Source: Dioszegia crocea (lineage: Eukaryota > Basidiomycota > Tremellomycetes > Tremellales > Bulleribasidiaceae). From it: 64,000 bases of DNA. Location: the NCBI GenBank assembly GCA_001600615.1, contig BCKK01000001.1, positions 1,589,082-1,653,081 on the forward strand, read 5' to 3'. The position numbers and the translations under genes are program-made. The notes beneath the pieces are model-generated. The model was given only the letters and a program-made list of their open reading frames with translations, made no database searches and was not told the DNA's origin. Below, piece by piece: positions 47,004 to 58,947 of this stretch (its first letter is position 1; each line of letters begins with the position of its first letter).

Positions 47004-50000
47004 CTACTTCCATGGCTGCACCTGCGCTCTGAGAGCTGCAAGCACCGCTTCGTTCCCTGACCTCATCACCGCGTCCTTCAGCCCTTTTCTCAGTCGACCC
47101 AACGCCACCCTTCTTTCCTTCTCACCCGCACTGAGCTTATCCTCGACCACGGTCTCTTCTCCCCCAAAGAATTCACGAAGATGGTGAATTGCAACCTCCC
47201 ACAAAAACCCCTGCGTCGGTTTCACCCATCCCCTGACCACCGCCTGTCCATACGCACTAAGGACCTCAGGATCCCTCTCAATCGGTACAAAGAAAGTCTT
47301 CAATCCGTCTACCCGCTCAAGAGGCACATCTTTGAGCTGTGTGCGAATCAAGCGGATGACATTTGGGTTGCTCCATACAATTTTGCGATAGTCGGAGGGG
47401 TAGGACATGGCGAGAGGAGGAAGGAGGATGCGCGCAAAGGTTGGGTCGCCGAATGAGGCGTTTTCGAATAGTGAGACGAGGTCGGTGTAGAGTTGGTAAA
47501 AGGGTTCGAGGCCAAGGAATGGGATTGCAGCTTTTTCGAGGTTTGCGTTGGGTGACGTCGTAGATGAGGAGGAGTCATTCAATAAACTCTCGATACATCC
47601 CCTCACCACGTCATCCCTGAAGATCTCGCTCTCGCCTGTGTCCACCATTCCTCCAGTCTGATGCTCCAGCATATACACCTTCATCAATCCGAAGATTAGG
47701 GCTGATCTGTCTAGCTCGTATCCACTTGCCATGGCCAGACGGAGGAACACCATGGTCGCTCGGACAATCTCCATCTCCGTCGGCGTCCAATCTATGGGTG
47801 ATTGTTGGAACGCGGTCGAATCGGCAGAATGAAGGAGCTCGTCAATGGGGTGGAAGAGCCAATCTTGCCGGAGTGGGAGTCCTGGAGGGTAACGACCTGT
47901 CTCGTCTGGGGACGGAGAGGGAGGGAGGAGTGAGCCAGTGGCTTTGAGGTATAAGTGGTGGATCTGGGATGGGGCTGTGATATCGGTGAGGATGGGAAGG
48001 ATGGCATGTTGGAGGAGAGGCCGGAGGAGGGTGATGGTGTCTGGGTGCTCGATGCCTTTAACGAGGGAGGCTAGGGAGGGGAAGGTGGTACTCCAGTCCA
48101 GTTTAAGGAGATGATCCAGGAGTTCAAGCGCGAGTGGTTCCTCTCCTGGCTGGAACTTCGGTAGCAGGTTGAACGCCTGTTGGAGGTTGGGAATGCCCGG
48201 TGCATCTTCGAGGATGGAGCGAAGGATCTCATACTGGATGAGCCGGTTGGAATGAAGACCGGCAAGAGTTGATAGATCCTCGGCATCGAAAAGCGAGAAG
48301 GGCGTGGTTGAGGTGTCCGGCGTTGCCAATAGCCCTTGCAGGCGTAAGGCGCTGAGGAGGGCGTCAGACTCTGTACCGCTCGAGACAAGCTCATGAAGCG
48401 CCTTCCCTATCCCGGACTCTGTCAACCGCCTCCTCATCTCCACTTTCTGATCTTCGCCACCTTTCACGCCATTCACACCTAGACCGACAGTCCACGCTGT
48501 TAAGAGCCGCATCGCCGCTGAAAGTGCCATTTCCGTCTGCTCCTCGAACGTCTCGATCGTTCGCAGCGCCTCCTCCGCCCATCCCAGACCTGCAATCTGC
48601 GTCCAGGTGAGGTCGTGTTCTGGGGTCGTTCGATGCGGATCGATCGCGCATGTTGTCCATCCCTCCAGCACGACAAAGTACGCTTCTGCCAGTTGGGAAT
48701 TCCGAACCTGCGCCAGGACAACCCAAATATCGTGTGCTGTCCGAGCTGTCCCGGCTGACAAGCCATACCGGGCCAGACTTCCGAAGATGCGCAGGACCTC
48801 GATACATAGGTCCGCACCGAGTGGCTCATCGGACCAGGTCGAGACGACGCAAAAGCGTAGTAACGAGCCGGGAATTCCAGCATCGACGATTTCGGTGGCG
48901 CATAAGCGGGAGGAGGCGATGAGGTCTGCCATGAGGCGTAGAGGCTCGATGAGGGGTGGTTTACCAGATTGGGCCGGCCAAGGACGACGAGTGACGTGGG
49001 TTTGGAGTAGAGGAGGGAGGAGGGGGAGGATTGTTTCGGCCGTTTCGCGGTTGGAAATGCTTGCTCGGCGCAAGATGAGGATGAGGTGATGGATGGAGAT
49101 GGCAGGGAGGTAGTCGGGTGTAGTGAGCAGCTCGGATAGGCGGTGTAGAAGGTCTTCGAATGGCACCGATGAGATGGACGCTCTGCCCTCTGCATCAGGG
49201 CTCAGGCGAAGGGTGGTAGAGACCCATGTCGGTCCTCCCAGAGCATTATAGAGCAGCTCGATGGCCACTTGCAAGAGCGTGACGTTCCGCGTACTGTGCA
49301 GGACGTCCACACACAGGCTCACCGCCTTCTCGCACACTTTTCCCTCGGCACAGATCCGCCGTACCTCCTCCGAATTCGCCGAAAGCACATACGCCCCAAT
49401 GACCTTTGCAAGTAGTCCCATCATACTCACACGCTGAGCGGGGACAGTGCTCCGGCAAAGAAGTAGGATCTCGCCAATTGTGTAGCCCGCCATGTCTGGT
49501 TGATCACCGTGATGATGCAGACCGAGGTGGGTTGGTAGGTCGGCCTGCTGTGAGGGGGTAAGGAGTAGGCCGGACAGGTCGAAGCGGGTACTGCTGACGC
49601 TGGAAGAGGAGGAGGACATCCAGGCTAGTTTGTCCGGCTCAGCTGGCGTGTTGGCAAAGTAGGTAGATTTGAGTTCGGCATCAGGCGGTGGGGCAGGTGA
49701 AGTGAATTTGACGCTTTTCTTGCCAGTCGTGGCTTCATGTAGGGGGTCCTTAGCCGTCTGACCTGGAGAGCGGTCGCCAGCAGCATGTTTCTGGACTGGA
49801 GCAGGAGCAGAAGCTGCCAATCAGCCCGGATCCAGGTAAAAATGCTGGACACAACTCACATTGCTCCTGTACCCCATCACTCATCGCCGCTCTCTTCTCT
49901 GCCCTCTTCTTTAAAGCCGCCAATACACCAGACCCAAACCTCTCCTCTAGCTCCCTCACCTCCTCCTCTCGCTCCTCTGTTGACATCTCTGCAACTTTCC

Positions 50001-50337
50001 TGACATTCTCATCCCCAATCTCCCTCTGCACCCGCAAATATTCATTCTCCTTCTCCCTGACTGCTCGAGGTGTAGATGGTCCCGCTTCGGGCTGACTATC
50101 AAGCTGTGTAGACTGCAGAGAGTTGGAGATATTAGGGATATCGGCGAATTCTACCGCTCGTCCAACCCCAGTGTCGCGGGCTTGTCTGGCGGAGGCAGCG
50201 GCAAATGCGGAGGGCCGTTTTAGCTTTTGTGAACGGTGGACGATGGTTGGGAACCCTGCGAAGCTGGACGTAGGTGCTGAAGGTGCTGAAGGTGCTCTGG
50301 GAGCGTCATTAGACCGCTCGATGATGTTCCCAAGCAT
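47004..50337 (-). CDS. RPAP1: RNA polymerase II-associated protein RPAP1
   Basis: Two exons (50337-49860 and 49813-47004) join to 1,095 residues. The N-terminal domain has the RPAP1_N pattern: ENEYLRVQREIGDENVRKVA, MSTEEREEEVRELEERFGSG and LAALKKRAEKRAA. The RPAP1 C-domain motif follows the junction: DKLAWM, then SSTRFDLSGLLLTPSQQADL and LPTHLGLHHHGDQPDMAGYT. The rest is a long helical armadillo-like region ending in LAALRAQVQPWK. RPAP1 (yeast Rba50) works in cytoplasmic assembly and nuclear import of RNA polymerase II. The 46-nt intron joins QEQ to SSAPAPVQKH. The plus-strand frames over this gene are shadows. Confidence 0.9.
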
Positions 50338-50483
50338 CTTGGTGAGAGGTGTAATGGCAAGAGGTGCAAATTTTCGACATTCCTCATCACTACATCTCCA
50401 GCAGATAAATCGCGACGGGCGACAAGTGCTCCACGGTACATCGATCTTTGTAGGCTCTAAACTTACAGATCCGGCTCCACGAT

Positions 50484-52408
50484 CTAGTTACTTTCTTGCT
50501 GTGCAAGCCACTTCCGCGCGTAGGCACCCGCGGACTCCACCGTTTGCTCCATCTCCGACAACGCCTCCTCCATCTGAGCGCGCATTTTCACAATGTCCGA
50601 GTCCTGCGACGCCAAAGTCTCGAATCGCCGTTTAAGAATTTCGCCTTGAGTATGCAGATCTCCTTCCTTGCCAGATAATTCTTCCCTGTCCCAGCGAACA
50701 CCTCCTGAAAAGCTTTTGCCGCGGCCTTTTGTTCCTCAAACAGGGCATTGAGCGTAGTTTGGGCGTTGGAGAAGTCCGATGCCCGCCTGGCTGTTTCTAC
50801 CCAGCCTTGCCGTCTCACTTCATTGCCAGGAGTGAAGGCAACCCCGTCTTCAAGCATGTACTTCGAGTCCCAGATATCTAGGTCGCGGAGAGTGGTTGAG
50901 TGGAGGTAGTCGTATGACGTGGATCTATCGCAGGTTAGCCTCGCCATGAAACAAACAAGCAAGACGTACGATTTGAGTTTCCCGATCAGGCTGTGGAATC
51001 CCTTCGCCAGCTTCTTATCATCTAACACGCGGAATATGCAATCAACGCGCCCTACGCCAGAGAGTCGGAGGGCCAGATCGAAGGGCTCAGTTGCAGGACT
51101 TGCCAGATCTCGACCTCTAGCCCGCTTGGAGTTCCCAGCGATCTCGAAGAATTTGAGCTTCGGCAAGCCAGATAATGCGACCGGTATATCGACAATATCT
51201 TGTTGGCTGGAGAGGGACAGGGATTCCAGATTTGGGAAGGCGTGATCACAGGCAGTGATGATCTTTTGCCAGTCGGGAGTGACAACTCCGGTCGAGTCAA
51301 GGTGTAGTGTCCGCATTTCCGGCCCGACCAGCGCGCCATATTCGGCTATGCGATCGACGGCGTTTCCGCCTGTAAGAGGGATCTGCAGCCGCCTTACGGG
51401 TTCGCATTTCTCCTCTCGACGGCGATTAAGGAAAGGGATGGTGTCGTCATCACAGACAGCCAGGTGCTGCCTCAGGATGTCCGGCATGGTGATGCTGGTG
51501 ACGCGCTTATCGAGTTTTGGGTTATCGTATAGCCAGGCCTTCCAGATGGCTATTTGGGCAGGGGTGAAGGAGGCACCGTCGTTGTCGGGCGAATAATAAT
51601 AGACGTGGAGTGCAATGGTAGTAGGGATTGGAACGCCATCTATGACTTTCAGACGTCCGGGATTGCCAAAATGGTGTGGGTTGATGAGATCTACCTCGTC
51701 CGGCGGCCTTCTGTACCGGTGGATATCGAAACTAATCCGCTTTTCGAGATGCACCGAGGTCTGGTCTCCTTCGAAGCGTATGACGTAGGCATCGTCCCAA
51801 ACGTTCTCGGGGTGTTCATATTCGATGGTTTGGAGATTTGGGAATGCCATCCGCAGAGCAAAGATATTGTCAAGCAGGGTCTGAGGGTCGATTGCCTTTG
51901 GAGTGGGATAGTGACTCAGACGAGACTGGCGAGTGAGTTGAGGAGGAGGGGAGCGATCAATGATGCGAACGGCTTCGGCGTATGTGTCTCGGTGTATCTA
52001 AGGATTCAGCATATTGAACGAAATATCGAATAGAGGGCCAGTGCCCAGTTCAGCAGACAAACCCACGCTCACACGGCTCATCTTTGAGACCAAAGAAGCA
52101 GGTATCCGGCGGTACAGTCTCTGCGCGATACTAGGGACGATGCCCTTCTCTAACCTCAACAGACCCAACAGACTCTTTCTGTCCAGATTGTCAAAGAGCT
52201 TTTGTCTGAGCTCCAGAGTCTGATAGAAGATTTCGCCAGCATGTCGTTGAGGTTCTGCTACCCGTGCGTGTAGAGGGACTGAGGATAGGGAAGAGATGTG
52301 GGAGGCAGGGGCGGGCGATAGTGACAATACGCGTTGGCGTTTTGCTGGGGCATCAGGGGCGGAGGAGGATGAGAGGGGGGAGTCTGGAGAAAGTGAGGGC
52401 GCCTTCAT
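50484..52408 (-). pseudogene. F-box-like family member F, C-terminal frameshift
   Basis: Exons 52408-52073, 51997-50970 and 50924-50484. The F-box-like block is EIFYQTLELRQKLFDNLDRK with LLGLLRLEKGIVPSIAQRLY; exon 2 has TYAEAVRIIDRSPP, FPNLQTIEYEHP, the signature WLYDNPKLDKR and SGLPKLKFFEI. Exon 3 opens STSYDYLHSTTLRDLDIW and is similar to G. About 50658-50672 a one-base deletion shifts the frame after FAGTGKNYLA, so the open frame ends at 50588. In the next frame the coiled coil continues (GDLHTQGEILKRRFE to YARKWLAQQESN) to a stop at 50484-50486, with the same spacing as in G. The N-terminal two-thirds could still be made. Intron 2 (50969-50925) contains no in-frame stop, unlike the other members. 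Confidence 0.65.
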
Positions 52409-52740
52409 TGGGAAGGAGCGCTATTTGGGGGATTCTTTGACGAAATTCGATAGCTTACTGGCCAGAAACATGAAATGAGAAACGACAAGACTGAAGTAGA
52501 GGGTACGCGTGTTCTCGAGTCAGGTCGCGTCTTGAAACGGAAATTACGTTAATTACTAGCTGCGACTATTATAGCTATAACGCAGTGGGGCCACTTCGAG
52601 CTCGAGCAGTCCTCATCGGCTGCAGTCTCATCGGTCGCAGGCAAATCTAATTCGATTAGCTTCTCAGCAGCGTGCAGCGTGAGAGACAGTACCTGATTCA
52701 TCAATTGCAAAACTTACAGGTATGTGGACGATATCGTCCA
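52409..52740. other. Intergenic between members F and G
   Basis: Promoter of F and 3' flank of G. An ACGCGT at about 52505 is noted. No gene. Confidence 0.5.
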
Positions 52741-54619
52741 CTATCCGCTCTTGGGCTTCGGCGCCTGGTGCTCCAGCCAGGTTTTCGTATATTCACCCGC
52801 GCTCTCTGTCTCCTCCTCCAACTCCTTGAGTGTTGCTCGCACCGCCTTGAACCCAGCTCGCAATCCCTTCTTCTGCTTCTCCGCCACCTCGAAATGACGC
52901 TTGATCACCTCCCCCTGCGCGATCAGATCTCCCTCCGTTCCCTCCAAATCCCCCACCGCTCCGGCGAACGCGTCCTTGAACTTTGATATATACCCATACT
53001 GGAGCTCGAGCTGAGTATCGAGAAGGGCTTCTTTGTCGACGAGCCCGGTCGAGAAGTTAAGGGCATTCTTCCAGCCGAGTCGCTGCAGTTGCTCGCCGCC
53101 AGGAAGGAAGTCCATGTCAAGGAGGTCATCCTTTTTCCACAGATCTAGGTCGTCAACGCCGATAGTGTGCAGATAAGCATACTCCAGCCGGTTTCTGTAA
53201 GTATCAGCGTCGGAGGACGAGATGCCTAGGACTGCTTTTCTCTAATCAGAACGGCCTCCAAACTTACGACTTGAGGTTGCTAATACAGCTTTGCAGCCGA
53301 TCTCTCAATGTCCGATCGCGGTAATCGGCCACGCGGAACGCACAGTCGCGCGAGCCCAACCTGTGGAGGTGGCGCGCAAGCTCGAAAGGGTTGATATGTG
53401 TGAAGACATCTTTTCGCGTGGAGAAGAAAAAGCGTCGAAGTTGGGGCAAACCAATTAACAACGGTATGCCGGTAGATATGCTCCAGCCATCTGCAAGCGA
53501 GAGCTCCTGTAGTAGAGGACACCTCTTGCCTATCGCTTCGACGATATCCTCCCAATTTGGCGAAATTGGCGAATTTCCGGCACATTCGACGCGCAAGGCC
53601 CGCAGCTCCCAAGGCAGGGGTGGATCAAATATCTCTCCGGCATTTAGCGGATGCGTGAGTCGCACCACGATCTCCTGAAGGTGCTCACACTGAGGAGATG
53701 CGCGGAGAGTAATGAAAGAGTTTAGGTCGTCGCTGGTAACTCGCAGGGCCAGCCTGAATATTTGGGAAGTGTGGAGTGCGATGACGCGCCGATCGAGGAG
53801 GGGATTATGGTACATCCAAGTTTTCCAAGCCTCCGATGTCCTTCTCGATACATCGTACCCGGAGGCGATATCCATCGTAAGCCAGAGCATATGTCGAATG
53901 CGCACTCGACCTATCAAGGTCGGGATGTCAGGGAATATGTCGACGGGAGGGGTTGAACCTTTCGAGATTTCCAACTCAACGACGCTTATGATGTTGACGG
54001 TGATCTCCTCGTCGCATAAGTGTACGATATAGCGGTCATCGCCAGCATTCGCGGGTTCTTCGTATAGCAAGGATCGAAGTGAAGGAAATGCTAGCCGAAG
54101 TCCAGTGATGTGCTCGAGCAGGGATTTCAGGATCTCACACTCTTCCAGGTCCTCGCAGTCGAATGAGATCGGGTCCGACTCGGGTGAGAAATTGTGGACG
54201 AGAGAACTGACTCTCGGGCTGCGGTCTATCGTTCGTACAGAGTCGCAGTAGATGTTCCTTCGAGGCTGTTTATTCAGCTCAGTCGCAATGTGGCTTCCTT
54301 CCCCGATGAGGATACTCACGCTAGATCGGCTGATTTCAGATACCACAGAAACATGGATGTGTCTGTATAGAACGGAAGCTACACTGGCTATCGCAGACCT
54401 CTCCAGCCTCATCATGCCCGCCAGTGTATCCCGATCGATAAGGTCGAAGATCTTGGCGCGCAGCTCCATCGTTTCGTAGACTCGTGAGGCTGGGCATTGG
54501 CGTCCAGGAGAGTCGGCACTCTCAATACCAGCCACATCAAGCATAGCAGATGGAGCGACTATACCGGCCGAGACGCGTTTGGGCAGCGGTGGCGCACTTC
54601 GACGTTTCTGTTTGAGCAT
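52741..54619 (-). CDS. F-box-like family member G
   Basis: Exons 54619-54320, 54265-53268 and 53194-52741 give 583 residues. The first intron is 54 nt, in frame and without a stop, so it is easily missed; its GTGAGT donor after ISRSS matches the family position. The F-box-like block is RVYETMELRAKIFDLIDRDT with LAGMMRLERSAIASVASVLY. Exon 2 has IYCDSVRTIDRSP, FPSLRSLLYEEP, the signature WMYHNPLLDRR and IGLPQLRRFFF. Exon 3 encodes LEYAYLHTIGVDDLDLW and a coiled coil ending YTKTWLEHQAPKPKSG. Upstream of the ATG the frame stays open through Ser/Pro/His-rich codons to about 54790 without another ATG, so an earlier exon is conceivable. It pairs with F. Confidence 0.75.
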
Positions 54620-55892
54620 TGCAGGGGATTGGGCGCGGGAAGGGGGAGCGGCTCTTGATTCGGTGGAGTGATGCCGGGGAGAGTAGTGTTGATGAGGTGG
54701 TGTTGATGAGGAGTGGTGTTGTTGGGATGGCGTTGATGGGGTAGCTGGGATAGAGTTGCTGTAAGGGTGGGATGTTCGCTGGGCTCTCAGTGTAATATGG
54801 AAGAACCACTAGGAGCTGAGCAGGGATATGGTACAATGTACAAATATAGAGAAAGAAGACGGCAAGAGTGATCCAAGTACTAACCCCGAGGCGAACAAAG
54901 CGCTGTTGAAGCGCTGCCCAATTTGCGCTTTGACTCAATCTCGCTTACCTCGCCAAGCCGTCCTCGAGCCATTGCAGCTCTTCTGGCTGTGTCCAAAGCC
55001 AGTAAACGTTGCAAGGGAGACGAGGTCAAAGGACAACACATTCATAGCAATACAAGATTTATCGACAAGACTGATTAGTCCCACATCCAGTGGAGGCATT
55101 AATCGGAACAGGACATGCCCAGTTTTGACGTTAAGAGATTCAATCTCCGCTTGGGCTCGCCTCGGAAGGAGAGCCTGACCCCGCCGATGGCATGCTTTGA
55201 CAAAAGGTCGCGCGAGCTGGACGGGGGACTGCAAGCGTGGGTGGGAGAGTAGGGTAAATGTAGATGAGGAGTGGGGGTGGGTGAGAATAGTCAGAGCGTC
55301 AGGTGAGCAAATTTGTTCTTCAACAATTACATCTAATCTGTCAGCTGTGTCTTTTGCAAAGCAAGAGACAGAAAGAAAGAAGAGATCAGATATGCGATGT
55401 GTACGCCTCCCATCCCTCAGCAACCTATCCAAGACGAATCTTGGATGAGGGGCCTGAAGGCGGTCGTCCTGACGTGCAAATGTCTAGCAGTTCATCCGGA
55501 ACGAGGAGGGGTGCGGAAAGCGGAGCTAGCAGCGGGATTACTTACCTTTAGAATAGAGGCGATAATGGGGCGTAGAGAGGTGAGAGGAATGAGTGAAATT
55601 TGCAGGAATTTCGCCGGGCGAGCCAGAGCCTTGGAAGAAATAGGCGTGCCAAAATCAAGCCCACACGTGACTTGAAATTAATAGGCGCTGGCATGGCCCC
55701 AAGATGTGGAGCCCCGGGGAGGAACGCGTCGAGGCTAACTTTAAAGATCTGCAAAACATCTAACTCATCATCACTCATCACATACCATCAGCAACGACAG
55801 ACAGCAAGGTCAGACTATCCCTGAATTCTTCTGCTCAGGCCTGCCCCGAAAAATCCCCTCAAAAAATCTTACCACTCGCTCAGAAGCGCCCC
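54620..55892. other. Intergenic upstream of member G and of 55893 gene
   Basis: About 1.27 kb with no gene that I can support. A 165-codon minus-strand frame (54935-55432) begins MDRLLRDGRRTHRISDLFFL but shows no known motif and overlaps no conserved neighbour. The last 150 bases are a C/A-rich leader for the plus-strand gene. Confidence 0.45.
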
Positions 55893-57755
55893 ATGTCGTC
55901 CCCCCCTTGCGACCCCGCTCGGGCCCCTCCCCAGCCCCTACAAAACCCAAAGTACCGCCACATCTCCCGCTCAGCCGCCAAGCGAGAATCTGTCCAGCTT
56001 CTCGGGTCGATCAAAGATCTGCAGCGGCATTTCCTACGAGCTGCTTCTATCGAGCACCGTCCGGGTGCAGGTGTGGGTGTGAAGGGGCTGGATACCCTGG
56101 GGGAAGAGGAGGAAGACAGAGATCCATCTGAGCGTCCCAGCGCGGGACCCTCCAGAGAGAGAAGGCCATGGAAGGAGGTGGAGCTAAACAGGGTGGATGT
56201 GGAAACTGCGCGAAAGGAAGTTAAGGAGATCCTGGGTGATCTGAGGGGATTGTGGCTTTTGGGAGGCTCAGCCAGCTCGCCTACAAGCACCTCTTTTACT
56301 CAGGCGGACGCGCAGCAGCTGCTCGTTCGAACGGCTCGATCCATCCGGCGCGTACGCGAATTATCGCTGTCCATCAGCCAATCCCAAGTATCCACCGGGA
56401 TGAGTCTGCCCCGTCCAAAGCAGGGCCGAGCTAGTATCTCGACGCCATCCCGTCCGACCATGACACTACCTCGAGCGGTGTCTGCTTCTGCAACTCTACC
56501 TGGAAGACGGTCGTCTTTGGCTGCCAGCGGCGAGACCCCAGAAGCTGCGTTGAGACGGGCGGCAATGGAGGTATTAGCGGGGTTACGAGGGATGGAGGAG
56601 CGTTTGAGACTGGATATATCTCCAGTCCAGACCACCTCAATCCTCGACTCTGAGGCCCGCGGCGCTCGAAGTGTCTCCACATCCTCCAACGATACCTCTC
56701 GTCCTGCCTCTTCAATGTCGGGTCTGGTGTCCGAACCTGAATCTTTCGAGCAGGACGAGGAAGAGTGGAATATGAATATCCTCGCAGCGGATGGGGATCT
56801 TCATCGTCATATCGAGACGTGGGAAGAGAGGATTGCGGCGGAGGGGCGGGGGTATCGTTCGCTCACTGCGGAAGAGGGCGGGAAAGAGAGGGAATCCGTC
56901 AGGCGGTGGTTGGGTATAGCGGAGAATATCTTCAGGGGAGATAGGGAGGAAGTCAGGGGAAAGTGGGCGGAAGGCGGTTGGGAAGGGAGACAGACTGGTG
57001 AGCGAACTTCTGGCGCACTGTCAATCGGCATTGACGGCCCAGAACGAATACATGATTTCCTCGCTGCCCACTTATCTCTCGATCTCCTACTCCACCTCCC
57101 AAGTCCCCAGAAACCAGACTTCCGTCAAGCCTTCCTTTCGCGCCTATCGTGAGTGCTTAAGTATCCCCAGGCTGATCGCCAGTGACGGCTTCATCCTCAT
57201 CCACGCACTCAATACGGTTCTTCAAGCGTCTTCCCGCTCTTGGGGTTTCGTGCACGACGAGGACATCCACGACACTCTCAATGCTGCTCCACCGGCGGGT
57301 GGGAGCGGATCCCACACACCCGAGGGGGTTGTTGATGAGCGAAGTACGGACGGCTGGACCTTTCGCCGGATCGGCAACTTGACTGCTTGGGCTGCGTAAG
57401 TTTGGACGTCTTCATGTGCTGATATATCAGAGCGCTTCGTCAACGCTACAACATTCTTCTGACGCTCCCATCCCGTACCACATCGTCCACTTTCCTCGTA
57501 CCGCCCACTGTCAAACCCACTCGCCAATCGGGGAGTAGTCAGCCTTCTCGTCCGATACCTTCACCACCGCTACCGTCTTCCGGTAGGAAACCTGGAGATG
57601 TCCCCGCGTATCACTTTGATCCAGCAAAAGTAGCCAAGCGGGAAGATGGATGGGAGGACGTGTTGGAAGGGCTGGTACTCCGCTGGATCGAGGAGGTAGT
57701 CACAGAGGCGGACGGGACGGGACCAAGGGAAGTGCGGCGAGGCGGTATGATATAG
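55893..57755 (+). CDS. Unrecognised protein with conserved-looking C-terminus
   Basis: Exon 1 starts at ATG 55893, and introns follow near 57000-57044 (optional 45 nt), 57150-57183 and about 57397-57431; the stop is TAG 57753-57755. The N-terminal half is basic, Ser/Arg-rich and probably disordered, with heptad-like helices (KEVKEILGDLRGLWLL, AAMEVLAGLRGMEERL). The C-terminal part looks folded: RIHDFLAAHLSLDLLLHLPS, DGFILIHALNTVL, WTFRRIGNLTAWAAALRQRY and LEGLVLRWIEEVV. I do not recognise the family. The intron at 57000 would read through without a stop, so both splice forms are possible. It may be a cytoskeletal or cell-cycle protein, but nothing in the sequence shows this. Confidence 0.65.
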
Positions 57756-58947
57756 TCTATCTAAAGGCCCGGATGATGTGACTTCATGCACGGACAGGCG
57801 CCGAGCCACACATCCAATGACAACACCCGTGCTGCACAGTCCCCACGCTTTCGTCAGCACCCTTGTTCCGTCGGAAGCTGCGGGAAGGTCGCAATTTCAG
57901 GGACAAGCACCTCCACACGCCACATCGGCATATGCATACCGCTGACAACCGTTAAGCTTTTAGACTTTGCCGCATTTAGCCGCAATCTTAAACGACAGAT
58001 CTCAGATCTAGGCTGAGAGAGATCTCATAAGGTCCCCAGGCACATGCACCGAGACCGTGCCGAACACATACTGGATGTCCCGTGGCGCCAAAAGTCCCGT
58101 CATGCCTTCTGACCACGCTGTGTTCCAGACTTCCGGAGCGTCGGTCGCTTGGACTCAGGGTGCGTGAGGATGAGGGCGTCAATCGAGTTCGGGTCGGTAC
58201 GGTCTTGCCGCTCTTTGAGTGGCTGTCATGCCGATCGAAGAAGCATCTGGTTGGCTGAGTGACTGCGAACGTTAGCTCTCCCTCAGCGCTTCAGCGCTCA
58301 GCCACGATCACCATCGATTGCAAAAGTCGAGATGTTTCAGCTTGGCCTCATGACGGATGTCCGGCTCAACCGCTCCTCCACCTCCTTGGGAGCGTTTGCT
58401 ATTGGCTCCTCCTACCTCTCAGTTGCATACCTCAACTTTTCCAAGAACATCCGGAGATTTACCGAGGCCACCTGATCCTCCTCCGCTCCGGGTCCGGGAT
58501 TCCCATGACTGAAATTTGAGACGTGGGGATGGAGCTACCTCCCCACTCGCCGCTGGACCCATCGGCTTTTGGACGCGACTTTTACCACATGTCGATCCTT
58601 TCGCGCTCTTGCGTATGCATGTGGAGACGCGCCTGTTCAAACCTTGCCATTTGTTTACACTACTGAAGCTCGTCAAAGCATTCGTCCTGCATATATCTGC
58701 GGCTCTTCACTTCACTCTGCATACCGCCATCGGTGGCATTCTCAGCGCCGCCGGCTTATTACCCCGCGTTTCAAATTTTCAGTCCGACTGTCTCGGAGCA
58801 GCTCCGGCGGCTCGGCAGTACTCTCGCTAAGATTGTTTATCTTTATCGACCTCTATCGTACGTCCTCCTCGACTCTTAGGCCAGCACAGGGTCGTCGCCT
58901 GAACCCCCCGCCGGTTTGATCGCGGCGCGGAGGTGCCATTTGGTCAT
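57756..58947. other. Long upstream region of the WOPR gene
   Basis: About 1.2 kb without a recognisable coding frame. It includes the 3' flank of the preceding gene. The length is above average for this dense window and fits a regulated promoter or long leader. Confidence 0.5.

Noticed and set aside
47363..49089. Plus-strand frames across RPAP1
   Set aside because: Antisense to an unbroken 2.8-kb conserved coding exon.
54537..54938. Minus-strand frame with a hydrophobic segment upstream of member G
   Set aside because: Overlaps the G start in another frame, lacks a matching family (a Dpm3-like reading was considered but the second half does not fit).
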